From Gammaproteobacteria bacterium (GTDB taxonomy: Bacteria > Pseudomonadota > Gammaproteobacteria > Steroidobacterales > GCA-2729495): a DNA stretch of 37,689 bases. Within the stretch, counting starts at the first letter, position 1. Every line of letters begins with the position of its first letter. The position numbers and the translations under genes are program-made. Positions 18,637 to 27,486 of the stretch are shown piece by piece. The notes beneath the pieces are model-generated. The model did not search any database. It was given only the letters and a program-made list of their open reading frames with translations, and had not been told where the DNA came from. The DNA lies in assembly GCA_014337915.1 (NCBI GenBank), contig QUBU01000023.1, positions 1 to 37,689 of the forward strand. The letters run 5' to 3'.

Positions 18637-19831
18637 GCCTGCGCCAAAGCCCGTCGCCCCCTACCTGGCCGTCGGCCTGTCCACGGTCATCTTCGGCATC
18701 TGCGAGCGTTCCCAGATCCGCCACAACCTCGACACCATCGAGGAGGCGATCCACGCCGCTGTCTCCATGGTCAACATCAACATGCCGGTGAAGGTCATCG
18801 CGCTGGCCGAGGGCGCGCTCACCGGCTTCACCGATGAGATCTTCGACCTTTCCCACACCATGGCGGCCCGCGAGCTGTTCATCGAGGTGCCGGGCGAGGA
18901 GACCGCGCGGCTCGGCCGGCTGGCAAGGCTCTACGGCACCTACATCATCGGGCAGTGCAAGGCGCGCTGGCCCGAGGTGATGGCCGACCGCTACTTCAAC
19001 ACGCTGTTCGTCATCGCCCCCAGCGGCGAGGTGGTGCACAAGGCGGCCAAGAACCATCTCTGGTGCCGCGAGCATTCCTGCACGCCGCACGATGTCTACG
19101 ACCGCTGGGTGGAACTGTTCGGCGACGGCATCGAGGCCTTCTACCCGGTGCTGAAGACCGACGACATCGGCAACATCGGCACCATCTGCTGCAGCGACGG
19201 CGAGTATCCCGAGGCGGTGCGCGCGCTGGCCTTCAACGGTGCGGAAGTCGTCTACCGGCCGAGCGAGGCCACGCCCATGACCACCGCGGGCTATCCGGGC
19301 GGCGGCACCTGGATGATCCAGAACCAGGGCCATGCGGAGTTCAACTCGGTCTACATGCTCTGCCCGAATGCCGGGCCGGTGTACCTCGGCGCGGCATCGA
19401 AGCACCCGGTGGACATCGCCGGCGGCAGCGCGCACATCGTCGACTACCGCGGCCAGGTGGTGTCCTACAGCGCGGGTACCAGCAATACCATCGTCGCCGC
19501 GACCGTGGACATCGAGGCGCTGCGCAACTTCCGCGCCATGAGCCTCAACAACAACTGGCTGAAGGATCTGCGCGTGGAGCTGTTCCGGCGCATGTACGAG
19601 CAGCCGATCCACCCGAAGAACCTCTGGCTGCGCGACGACCCGAAGCCGCATGCCGTGGTGGATGAAATCTATCGTGCCAACATCCGCCGGCTGGTGGAGC
19701 GGGGCACCTGGACGCGACCGGCCTACGCGCACCCGGGGTGCCGTTACCAGCCGGCGGGGGACGACACCGACACCTGGGAGGAAGTGAAGCAGCGGCTCTG
19801 GGGGCCGTGGCTCACCGGCCAGGATGACTGA
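18629..19831 (+). CDS. Carbon-nitrogen hydrolase (aliphatic amidase/nitrilase superfamily)
   Basis: This 400-residue enzyme has the nitrilase-superfamily catalytic triad. Glu61 is in ALAEGALTG, Lys141 in KAAKNH, and the nucleophile is probably Cys188 in TICCSDGEYPE. The CxDGxYPE arrangement is closer to aliphatic amidases and formamidases (DGNYPE) than to true nitrilases, so it probably releases ammonia from an amide. Family length is usually about 340, so it carries extra N- and C-terminal segments. It overlaps the MFS gene by 8 nt. Together with the upstream dehydrogenase and transporter and the downstream TonB receptor it suggests catabolism of a nitrogen-containing compound. The specific substrate is unknown. 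Confidence 0.9.
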   Translation: MPEPAPKPVAPYLAVGLSTVIFGICERSQIRHNLDTIEEAIHAAVSMVNINMPVKVIALAEGALTGFTDEIFDLSHTMAARELFIEVPGEETARLGRLARLYGTYIIGQCKARWPEVMADRYFNTLFVIAPSGEVVHKAAKNHLWCREHSCTPHDVYDRWVELFGDGIEAFYPVLKTDDIGNIGTICCSDGEYPEAVRALAFNGAEVVYRPSEATPMTTAGYPGGGTWMIQNQGHAEFNSVYMLCPNAGPVYLGAASKHPVDIAGGSAHIVDYRGQVVSYSAGTSNTIVAATVDIEALRNFRAMSLNNNWLKDLRVELFRRMYEQPIHPKNLWLRDDPKPHAVVDEIYRANIRRLVERGTWTRPAYAHPGCRYQPAGDDTDTWEEVKQRLWGPWLTGQDD

Positions 19832-19860
19832 CACTTTTATATAGGCAGGGGGGAAGACAG

Positions 19861-22230
19861 ATGGGGACGATCAGGACAGCGGTTGCGCTGGCGGCGGCGA
19901 TTGCGGCGGCGCTGGGCTCCATGGCGGGCAGCGCGCTGGCGGCCGAGGGCGGCGGCATCGAGGAAATCATCGTCACCGCCCAGCGGCGCGAGCAGAACCT
20001 GCAGGATGTCGGCATCTCGGTCAGCGCCTTTGGCGCCGAGGAGGTGCGCAACCTCGGCTTCACCAGCACGGTGGATGTCGCGCAGATGACGCCGAACCTC
20101 AGCTACACCACGCCGCAGGCGGCCTCGAGCCAGGTCAACTTCTTCCTGCGCGGCGTCGGCCTCAATGACTTCGCCGATGCGCAGGAAAACCCGGTGGCGG
20201 TCTACGTCGACGATGTCTACAAGCCCGCCATGGGCGGCCTGTCGCTGCAGCTCTTCGACATCGAGCGCATCGAGGTGCTGCGCGGGCCGCAGGGCGCGCT
20301 GTTCGGCCGCAACTCCACCGGCGGCGTGATCCACTACGTCACCAAACGGCCCACGGAGGCCTTCGACGCCTACGCCGACCTGTCCTACGGCTCCTACAAC
20401 GAGTTCAAGGGCGAGGGCGCGGTGGGTGGGGCGCTCGGCGCGGGAATCTCGGCGCGCCTCTCGGCCGCCTTCGACGACTACGACGGCTACACGAAGAACC
20501 GCACGCCCAACGTGCAGGACTACAACAGCTCGGATGCATCCGCCGCGCGGCTGCAGGTCCTGTTCAGGCCCAGCGATGACCTCGGCATCCTCCTCAGCGG
20601 CAACTACTCGCGCAACTCCGCGGCCGTGGGTGCCTGGCAGCACCAGGCCACGCGGCCCAGCGCCGACGGCAACAGCAGCCTGCCGCTGCCCGCGGACGAG
20701 AACTTCTGGGGCGCCTGCGCCGGCTGCGACGCCTTCGGCTACGTCGACACCGACGGCGATCCCTGGCACGGCGACTACGACCGGCCAGGCCGGGTGCGGG
20801 TGCAGAACGAGGGCCTGCAGGCCAACGTGGACTGGCGCATCGGCGGGCTGGATTTCACCTCCATCACCGCCTACACCACCGTGGACCGCCTGCAGCAGGA
20901 GGACTCGGACATGAATCCGTTCCTCATGCCGCCCTATAACCCCGGGCCGATCCCGCCGCCGGAGGTCCGCTCGTTCATCGCACCGTCCTTCGCCGCGGAT
21001 ACCGACACCTTCTCGCAGGAGTTCCGCCTCGCGGGCTCGGCCGAGCGGCTGCGCTGGCTGGCCGGCGTGTACTACTTCGACAACGACGTCGGCGGCCACT
21101 ACACCCTGAACACGGACGCCATCGGCTTCGTGGACATGGATGCAAACTACACGCAGGAAACCGAGTCCTGGGACCTGTTCGGCCAGGTCGAGTACGACCT
21201 CGCGCCGGACTGGACCGTGATCGCCGGCCTGCGCTGGACCAGTGAGGACAAGGAACTCGACTACAGCAACATCGACAGCACCGGCATCGTTGCCTTCTGC
21301 TCGACGACGCCGGCCCCGCCCTGCACCAACCCGGACCCCACGCCCATCAGCCCGTCGCGGCCGACGGCCGACTACCTCATGCTGTTCAACGGCGCATCGG
21401 TGGGTGGGCTGGCGAAGCATGACGACAGCTATGTCACCGGCCGCCTGCAGCTGAACTGGAAGGCCACGGACGATGTGCTGCTCTACGGCTCCTGGTCGCG
21501 CGGCAAGAAGTCCGCGGGCTTCAACAACGGCTTCCTCGACCAGACGCAGGTGTTCGGCAACAACCCCGTCGGCAGCGTGCCCTTCGGCACCGAGACCCTG
21601 GACGCCTACGAACTCGGCGTGAAGTCCACGGTGCTGTCGGCCACCACGCGGCTGAACGCCTCGGTGTTTTACTACGACTACAAGGACTTCCAGACCTTCC
21701 AGTGGCTGATCCTCAACCAGGTCATCTTCAACACCGATGCCGAGGTCTATGGCGCGGAACTGGAGATCGACAGCCGGCCGATCGAGGGCCTGACGTTGCA
21801 GGCCGGCCTCGGCCTGCTGCACGCGACCGCGGACGACATCCCGACCATCACCGGCGACGCGGTGCGCGAGCGCGAGATGGTGGGTGCACCCGACCTCAGC
21901 CTCGATGCGCTGGTGCGCTACGAGTGGCCGGCGCTGGGCGGCACGCTGGCGCTGCAGGCGTCGGGCAGCTACCACGAGGACATCTGGTACGACATCCAGA
22001 ACCACCCGGTCTCGCACGAGAACGGCTACACGCTGGTGAACTTCCGCGGTTCCTACACCAGCGGTGACCGCGCCTGGGAACTCTACGCCTACGTGAACAA
22101 CGCCTTCGAGGAAGAGTACAAGGCCTATACCTTCGACTTCACCGGGCTGTTCGGCTTCAACCAGATCGCCTACGGCGCGCCGCGCTGGGCCGGCATCGGC
22201 GCGCGGATGAACTTCGGCGCCTCGCGCTGA
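19861..22230 (+). CDS. TonB-dependent receptor, intact
   Basis: This 789-residue outer-membrane receptor has a clear signal peptide (about 1-27, cleaved near GSALAAEGG). A TonB box/plug start follows (EEIIVTAQRREQNLQDVGIS), then plug motifs (NFFLRGVGLNDF, VAVYVDDVYKPAMGG, IEVLRGPQGALFGRNSTGG) and a long barrel ending WAGIGARMNFGASR. This style is common among receptors for plant or aromatic compounds and oligosaccharides in Proteobacteria, not classical siderophore receptors; that is a family impression. A strong ribosome site (AGGGGGGA) precedes the ATG. It lies 29 nt after the amidase gene and is probably its uptake partner. AT-rich TATATA just upstream is not convincing as a promoter. Confidence 0.95.
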   Translation: MGTIRTAVALAAAIAAALGSMAGSALAAEGGGIEEIIVTAQRREQNLQDVGISVSAFGAEEVRNLGFTSTVDVAQMTPNLSYTTPQAASSQVNFFLRGVGLNDFADAQENPVAVYVDDVYKPAMGGLSLQLFDIERIEVLRGPQGALFGRNSTGGVIHYVTKRPTEAFDAYADLSYGSYNEFKGEGAVGGALGAGISARLSAAFDDYDGYTKNRTPNVQDYNSSDASAARLQVLFRPSDDLGILLSGNYSRNSAAVGAWQHQATRPSADGNSSLPLPADENFWGACAGCDAFGYVDTDGDPWHGDYDRPGRVRVQNEGLQANVDWRIGGLDFTSITAYTTVDRLQQEDSDMNPFLMPPYNPGPIPPPEVRSFIAPSFAADTDTFSQEFRLAGSAERLRWLAGVYYFDNDVGGHYTLNTDAIGFVDMDANYTQETESWDLFGQVEYDLAPDWTVIAGLRWTSEDKELDYSNIDSTGIVAFCSTTPAPPCTNPDPTPISPSRPTADYLMLFNGASVGGLAKHDDSYVTGRLQLNWKATDDVLLYGSWSRGKKSAGFNNGFLDQTQVFGNNPVGSVPFGTETLDAYELGVKSTVLSATTRLNASVFYYDYKDFQTFQWLILNQVIFNTDAEVYGAELEIDSRPIEGLTLQAGLGLLHATADDIPTITGDAVREREMVGAPDLSLDALVRYEWPALGGTLALQASGSYHEDIWYDIQNHPVSHENGYTLVNFRGSYTSGDRAWELYAYVNNAFEEEYKAYTFDFTGLFGFNQIAYGAPRWAGIGARMNFGASR

Positions 22231-22246
22231 GGGGTGACGGCTGCGG

Positions 22247-22267
22247 AGGTCGGCGTTCAGCCGACCT
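22247..22267. terminator. Short hairpin between convergent genes
   Basis: An 8-bp perfect stem (AGGTCGGC with GCCGACCT) and a 5-nt loop lie between the TonB receptor stop and the trpB2 end, overlapping the trpB2 stop codon. There is no T-run on either side. It may act as a weak bidirectional terminator. Confidence 0.35.
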
Positions 22268-23606
22268 TCGGCAGCTGGCGCAGCGATTCGGTGATCGCCT
22301 CGTCCGGGTACTCGTAGTTCTGCAGGCTGCCGGAGAAGTAGCGGTCGTAGGAGCTCATGTCGAAGTGGCCGTGGCCCGAGAGGTTCACGAGCAGCACCTT
22401 CGGCTCGCCGGTCTTCGCGCATTCCTTCGCCGCGCGGATGGTCGCGGCGATGGCGTGGGTGGACTCGGGCGCCGGGACGATGCCCTCGGTGCGCGCGAAC
22501 TGCACGCCGGCCTCGAAGGTCTCGAGCTGCGGGATGGCCACCGCTTCCACCAGCCCGGCATCCACCAGCTGGCTCACCAGCGGCGCGGCGCCGTGGTAGC
22601 GCAGCCCGCCAGCATGGATGCCCGGCGGCACGAAGTCGTGGCCGAGCGTGTGCATCTTCAGCAGCGGCGTGAGGCCGGTGGCGTCGCCGTAGTCGTAGGC
22701 GTACACGCCCTTGGTCAGCGTCGGGCAGGAGGTGGGTTCCACCGCGACCAGCCGCACCGCCTTGCCGGCGGCTTTGTCGGCGAAGAAGGGGAAGGCGATG
22801 CCGGCGAAGTTCGAGCCGCCGCCGCAGCAGCCGAAGACCATGTCCGGGTAATCGCCGGCCAGCGCCATCTGCTTGCGTGCTTCCTGGCCGATGATGGTCT
22901 GGTGGTGCATCACGTGGTTGAGCACCGAGCCGAGCGCGTAGTTGGTGTCGGCGCGGCCGGCGGCTTCCTCCACCGCCTCGGAGATGGCGATCCCGAGCGA
23001 GCCCGGCGTGTCGGGGTGCTTCTCCAGCGTCTGGCGGCCCGCGTTTGTGAGCGTCGTGGGGCTCGCGAACACCTCCGCTCCCCAGGTCTGCATCATCGAG
23101 CGCCGGTAGGGCTTCTGCTCGTAGCTCACCCGGACCATGTACACCCGTACCTCGAGGCCGAGCAGCTGGCCGGCCAGCGCGAGCGAGCAGCCCCACTGGC
23201 CCGCGCCAGTCTCGGTGGTCAGGCGGCGGATGCCGGCCGCCTTGTTGTACCAGGCCTGCGGGATCGAGGTGTTCGGCTTGTGGGAGCCCGCCGGGCTCAC
23301 CGACTCGTTCTTGTAATAGATGCGCGCCGGGGTGCCGAGCGCCTGCTCCAGCCGGTGTGCGCGCTGCAGCGGGGTCGGGCGCCACAGCCGGTAGATCTCC
23401 CGGATCTCCTCCGGGATGGCGATCCAGCGCTCGGCCGACACCTCCTGCTCGATCAGCGCCGGCGGGAAGATCGCCGCCAGCGCCTCCAGCCCCACCGGCT
23501 TGCCGTCCGGCCCCAGGGGCGGCGGCGGCGGGCTCGGCAGGTCGGCGACCACGTTGTACCAGTGGGTCGGCAGCTCGGATTCAGGCAGGAGGAACTTCGT
23601 GGTCAT
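22257..23606 (-). CDS. trpB2: TrpB2-type tryptophan synthase beta chain
   Basis: This 449-residue PLP enzyme converts indole and serine to tryptophan. The start MTTKFLLPESELPTHWYNV is typical of the TrpB2 branch, and the protein is about 50 residues longer than TrpB1. The PLP lysine is Lys110 in SPAGSHKPNTS, and the catalytic Glu132 lies in TETGAGQWG. The phosphate-binding FGCCGGGSNF and the C-terminal LVNLSGHGHFDMSSYDRY are all present. ATG 23606 is chosen over an upstream ATG at 23645, because the latter adds 13 residues translated from the palindromic repeat. No trpA is adjacent, as is usual for TrpB2. It is divergent from the CDF transporter, and the whole gap is filled by repeat copies. 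Confidence 0.95.
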   Translation of the reverse strand: MTTKFLLPESELPTHWYNVVADLPSPPPPPLGPDGKPVGLEALAAIFPPALIEQEVSAERWIAIPEEIREIYRLWRPTPLQRAHRLEQALGTPARIYYKNESVSPAGSHKPNTSIPQAWYNKAAGIRRLTTETGAGQWGCSLALAGQLLGLEVRVYMVRVSYEQKPYRRSMMQTWGAEVFASPTTLTNAGRQTLEKHPDTPGSLGIAISEAVEEAAGRADTNYALGSVLNHVMHHQTIIGQEARKQMALAGDYPDMVFGCCGGGSNFAGIAFPFFADKAAGKAVRLVAVEPTSCPTLTKGVYAYDYGDATGLTPLLKMHTLGHDFVPPGIHAGGLRYHGAAPLVSQLVDAGLVEAVAIPQLETFEAGVQFARTEGIVPAPESTHAIAATIRAAKECAKTGEPKVLLVNLSGHGHFDMSSYDRYFSGSLQNYEYPDEAITESLRQLPKVG

Positions 23607-23621
23607 GAGCAGACTCGGTAT

Positions 23622-23760
23622 GAATTCTGGGGACAGTTTACTCAACTCGTCTGGAATTCCGGGGACAGTTTACTCAACTTCACCCAGAGCAGTTGTTACA
23701 CCGGTTTGCCGGATGAGTTGAGTAAACTGTCCCCGGAATTCAGTTGAGTAAACTGTCCCC
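23622..23760. repeat. Nested palindromic element, GGGGACAGTTTACTCAACT family, copy 2
   Basis: The 19-bp core GGGGACAGTTTACTCAACT occurs directly at 23629-23647 and 23661-23679 and inverted at 23716-23734 and 23742-23760. It forms a double nested hairpin with a 36-nt spacer. The inner arms also share GGAATTCC-type flanks with one indel. The element fills the divergent space between trpB2 and the CDF gene, ending 3 nt before the CDF ATG and starting about 15 nt before the trpB2 ATG. It shares the core with the element at 3975-4091. Confidence 0.9.
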
Positions 23761-23763
23761 AAT

Positions 23764-24738
23764 ATGATCCACGGTCACAGCCATGGTGTGGTGGACCCGG
23801 GCATTGCCAGCACGGAGCGGGGCATGTGGGCGGTGCGCTGGTCCTTTGCCGGGCTGCTGCTCACGGCCCTGGCGCAGATGGCGGTGGTGGGGTTGTCGGG
23901 CAGTGTGGCGCTGCTGGCGGACACCATCCACAACGTCGGCGATGCGGCCACGGCGATCCCGCTCTACATCGCCTTCTGGTTCGCGCGACGCCGGCCAAGC
24001 GCGCGTTTCACCTACGGCTACGGCAGGGTCGAGGACCTGGCGGGGCTGGCGGTGGTGGCGCTGATCCTCTTCAGCGCGCTGGTCGCCGGCTACCAGGCCA
24101 TCGACCGGCTGCTGCACCCGCAGCCGGTGGCCTGGCTCGGCGCGGTGGCGGCGGCCGGCATCGTCGGCTTCCTCGGCAACGAGGCGGTGGCGGTGTTCCG
24201 TATCCGCGTCGGCCGCGAGATCCACAGCGCCGCGCTGGTCGCCGACGGCTACCACGCCCGCGTCGACGGCCTCACCAGCCTGGCCGTGGTGCTCGGCGCG
24301 GCCGGCGTCTGGCTCGGCTTCCCGCTGGCCGACCCGATCGTCGGCCTGGCGATCACCGCGCTCATCTTCGGCATCCTCTGGCAGTCGGCGCGCTCGGTGT
24401 TCGCGCGCATGCTGGACGGCGTCGAGCCCGAACTGCTGGACGAGATCGGGCACGTCGCCAGCCACGTGCCCGGCGTGCAGGGCCTCGCCAACCTGCGCGC
24501 GCGCTGGGTCGGCCATCGGCTGCATGCGGAAGCAGACCTCATCGTCGACCCGGACCTGCCGGTGCGCGAGGCCGCGGTGCTCGCCGCCCGGGTACGCGAG
24601 GCGGCGCTCACGCACATGCCCGCGCTCGACTCGCTGCGGCTCGCTCTCGCCGACAGCGATGCGACCGTGACGCGCACGGCCGCGGGCCATCATCATGGCC
24701 ACCATGGGCACGGCCATTCCCACGCGCACCGGCACTGA
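23764..24738 (+). CDS. Cation diffusion facilitator (CDF) metal efflux transporter
   Basis: This 324-residue protein has six membrane helices and a cytoplasmic C-terminal domain. The metal site residues are present in helix 2 (DTIHNVGDAAT, HxxxD) and helix 5 (DGYHARVDGLTS, HxxxD), the Zn/Co/Fe pattern of CDF antiporters. The N-terminus (MIHGHSHG) and the C-terminal tail (HHHGHHGHGHSHAHRH) are His-rich and probably bind metal. It would expel divalent metal from the cytoplasm in exchange for protons. The start lies 3 nt after a palindromic repeat with no Shine-Dalgarno sequence. The His-rich tail codons overlap the start of the P-type ATPase gene by 44 nt. Confidence 0.94.
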   Translation: MIHGHSHGVVDPGIASTERGMWAVRWSFAGLLLTALAQMAVVGLSGSVALLADTIHNVGDAATAIPLYIAFWFARRRPSARFTYGYGRVEDLAGLAVVALILFSALVAGYQAIDRLLHPQPVAWLGAVAAAGIVGFLGNEAVAVFRIRVGREIHSAALVADGYHARVDGLTSLAVVLGAAGVWLGFPLADPIVGLAITALIFGILWQSARSVFARMLDGVEPELLDEIGHVASHVPGVQGLANLRARWVGHRLHAEADLIVDPDLPVREAAVLAARVREAALTHMPALDSLRLALADSDATVTRTAAGHHHGHHGHGHSHAHRH

Positions 24739-27421
24739 CGCCTCAACGGCCTGGCACGCACTCGGCAGCGACGCTGCGTTGCTGCAGCTCGGCTCCAGCC
24801 CGGAGGGCCTCGCGGCTGGTGAAGCCGATCGGCGCCTGGCCAGCGGCGGACCCAATCGCCTGCCCCAGGCCCGCCCACCCGGCATAGCGACGATCTTCCT
24901 GCGCCAGTTCCGCAGCCCGCTCATCTACCTGCTACTGGGGGCGGCAGCCCTCGCGATTGCCACCGGCGCCATCAAGGACGCGCTGTTCATCCTTGCTGCG
25001 CTGCTGGTCAACGCCATCCTCGGTTCGGTGCAGGAGGCACGGGCGGATCGCAGCAGCCGCGCCCTGCAGCGGCTGTTGCAGGCGCACGCGATCGTGGTGC
25101 GCGACGGCGCGGCGGCCGGGATCCCCGCCGAGCAGCTGGTACCGGGTGATGTCATCGAGCTGGAGCCGGGCGTGCGGGTTCCGGCCGATGCCCGGTTGCT
25201 GGCGGCGCAGGGACTGGAGATCGACGAATCGCTGCTGACGGGCGAATCACTGCCGGTGGCCAAGGCCGCGGACTGGACCGGTGCCGCGGAGCTGGAACTC
25301 GCCGAGCGGCGCAATCTCGCGCATGCGGGCACGCTCGTGGTCCGCGGCCGGGCGCGCGCCCTGGTGGTGGCCACCGGTACCGCCACGGCGGTCGGCCGGC
25401 TGGCCCTGGCCGTGATGGCCACGCCACCCGGGGTGCCGCCGCTGATGCAGCGGCTGGCGGATTTCAGTGGCCGGATCGGTGCGGTGGTCGTCGCCGCTGC
25501 GTTCGCGGTGGCCATCCTCGGCGTCCTGCTGCGCGGCTACGGCGGTGTCGAGATGGCGATCTTCGCCATCGCGCTGGCGGTATCGGCGATCCCGGAGGGC
25601 CTGCCCGTCGCGCTCACCGTGGTGCTCGCGGTATGTACCAGGCGCATGGCGCGACGCGGCGTCATCGTGCGCCGCCTGGCTGCGGTGGAGGGGCTGGGCA
25701 GCTGCACGCTCATCGCCAGCGACAAGACCGGCACCCTGACCTGCAACGAGATCACGGTGCGCGAGGTCGTGCTGGCCGACGGCCGCAGCTACCGCGTGAC
25801 TGGCGAAGGCTTCCTGCCCGAGGGCGAGCTGCGCGGGCAGGACGGGCTGGTGAACGGCGCCGCCGACCGCGACCATGCGGCGCTCGCCGAACTGGCGCGA
25901 ACGGTGGTGCTGTGCAACGAGGGGCAGCTGTCGCGGCGTAATGGCGCCTGGTCCTGGCATGGCGATCCGACGGATGTGGCGCTGCTCAGCTTCGCGGGAA
26001 AGCTGGGCCTGCTCCGCGAAGCGCAGTTGCAGGCGAGCCCGCTGCTGGGCAGTACGCCATTTGAACCGGAGGCACGCTACGCGGCCACGCTGCATGCCGT
26101 CGACAGCGGCACCGAGCTGCTGGTGAAGGGCGCGCCGGAACGAGTCGCCGCGATGTGCACCGACGCTGCCGCGGCAAGCACGCTGCTGGCGGCCGCGGAG
26201 GCCATGGCCCAGCGCGGGCAGCGGGTGCTGGCCGTTGCCGCCGGCCGCATGCCGGCCGGGCTGGTGGCGCCGCCCGCCGCGCCTGCCGGCCTGCGCCTGC
26301 TCGGCGTGGTCGGCATGATCGATCCGCCGCGGCCCGGGGTGGTCGAGGCAATCCGCATCGCCGCCGGTGCCGGGGTGCGCACCATCATGGTCACGGGCGA
26401 CCACCCGGTGACGGCGCTGGCGATCGCGCGCGATCTCGGCCTGGCCAGCGGACCCTCCGAGGTCGTGACCGGCGCGGACCTCGCCGCGGCCGGGGCCGCC
26501 GGCCTGCCGGCGCTCATGGCACGGGCGCGGGTATTCGCGCGGGTCGCACCGGAGGAGAAGCTGGCGATCGTGCAGGCGGCCCAGGCCGCCGGGCACTACG
26601 TCGCGGTAACCGGTGACGGCGTCAACGATGCCCCGGCACTGCGCGCGGCGGACATCGGTGTCGCCATGGGCCGTGGTGGCACCGATGTGGCGCGCGAGGC
26701 CGCCGATCTGGTCATCACCGATGACCACTACGCCACCATCACCGCCGGCATCGAAGAGGGGCGGATCGCCTATGCCAACATCCGCAAGATCATCTACCTG
26801 CTGGTGTCCACCGGCGCCGCCGAAGTGCTGTTCGTGGCTCTCGCGGTCGCGACCGGTGCGCCGCTGCCACTGACGCCGGTGCAGCTGCTGTGGCTGAACC
26901 TCGTCACCAATGGCATCCAGGACATGGCGCTGGGATTCGAGCGTGGCGAACCCGGCATCCTTTCCAGGCCGCCGCGCCGCTCCAGGGAAGGCATCTTCGA
27001 TGCCCTGATGATCCGCCAGTCGGCGGTGGCAGCGCTGGTCATGGGCCTGGCAGGTTTCGCGCTGTTCCAATGGCTGCTGGATATGGGCTGGAGCGTAGAC
27101 GCGGCGCGTAACGCACTGCTGCTGCTCATGGTCCTGTTCGAGAACCTGCACCTGCTCAATTGCCGCTCGGAAACCGCTTCGGCATTCGCGCTGCCACTCA
27201 GGCGCAGCCCGGTGCTGCTGGCGGGCGCTGCTGCAGCGCTGCTGCTGCACCTGGTGATGATGTACTCACCGGTCGGGCGTGAGGTGCTGCATACCGCACC
27301 GCTGCCGCTGCAGGCCTGGGCCGGCCTGCTGGCCGTGGCCATGAGCATCGTCGTCGCCATGGAGATCCACAAGGCTCTGTGGCGTCGGCGTGAGTTGCGG
27401 CGGCAGGCTGGGCAGCGCTGA
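24695..27421 (+). CDS. Cation-transporting P-type ATPase (type II-like)
   Basis: This 908-residue ATPase has an N-terminal cation-ATPase domain and the actuator motif LLTGESLP (about residue 179). Helix 4 carries PEGLP (about 298). The phosphorylation site is DKTGTLT with Asp343. The nucleotide-binding KGAPERV, TGDHPVTALAIA and the hinge GDGVNDAP (about 640) are present. Helix 6 reads NLVTNGIQDMALGFE, with Asn where calcium pumps have the Asp of NLVTDG, so the ion is uncertain. The ATG at 24695 lies inside the upstream CDF gene; ATG 24704 is an alternative. Overlap implies co-translation with the CDF exporter and a shared role in cation homeostasis. The regA-like gene lies convergent, 65 nt beyond the stop. 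Confidence 0.93.
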   Translation: MATMGTAIPTRTGTDASTAWHALGSDAALLQLGSSPEGLAAGEADRRLASGGPNRLPQARPPGIATIFLRQFRSPLIYLLLGAAALAIATGAIKDALFILAALLVNAILGSVQEARADRSSRALQRLLQAHAIVVRDGAAAGIPAEQLVPGDVIELEPGVRVPADARLLAAQGLEIDESLLTGESLPVAKAADWTGAAELELAERRNLAHAGTLVVRGRARALVVATGTATAVGRLALAVMATPPGVPPLMQRLADFSGRIGAVVVAAAFAVAILGVLLRGYGGVEMAIFAIALAVSAIPEGLPVALTVVLAVCTRRMARRGVIVRRLAAVEGLGSCTLIASDKTGTLTCNEITVREVVLADGRSYRVTGEGFLPEGELRGQDGLVNGAADRDHAALAELARTVVLCNEGQLSRRNGAWSWHGDPTDVALLSFAGKLGLLREAQLQASPLLGSTPFEPEARYAATLHAVDSGTELLVKGAPERVAAMCTDAAAASTLLAAAEAMAQRGQRVLAVAAGRMPAGLVAPPAAPAGLRLLGVVGMIDPPRPGVVEAIRIAAGAGVRTIMVTGDHPVTALAIARDLGLASGPSEVVTGADLAAAGAAGLPALMARARVFARVAPEEKLAIVQAAQAAGHYVAVTGDGVNDAPALRAADIGVAMGRGGTDVAREAADLVITDDHYATITAGIEEGRIAYANIRKIIYLLVSTGAAEVLFVALAVATGAPLPLTPVQLLWLNLVTNGIQDMALGFERGEPGILSRPPRRSREGIFDALMIRQSAVAALVMGLAGFALFQWLLDMGWSVDAARNALLLLMVLFENLHLLNCRSETASAFALPLRRSPVLLAGAAAALLLHLVMMYSPVGREVLHTAPLPLQAWAGLLAVAMSIVVAMEIHKALWRRRELRRQAGQR

Positions 27422-27486
27422 GTTGCGCCAGCAGCCGGCAGCAGCGCCGGCCGGCCAGCGCCGGGGATCGCCGCCGCCGGGCCCTC

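Noticed and set aside
19831-19850. TATATA before the second TonB receptor as a promoter
   Set aside because: There is no matching -35 at the right distance and the leader would be only about 10 nt; the gene is probably read from upstream.
23575-23595. TTCAGGCAGGAGGA in the trpB2 start resembles the ygiQ insertion module
   Set aside because: The match is 14 bp and lies in codons for the conserved FLLPES start of TrpB2, so it is most likely chance.
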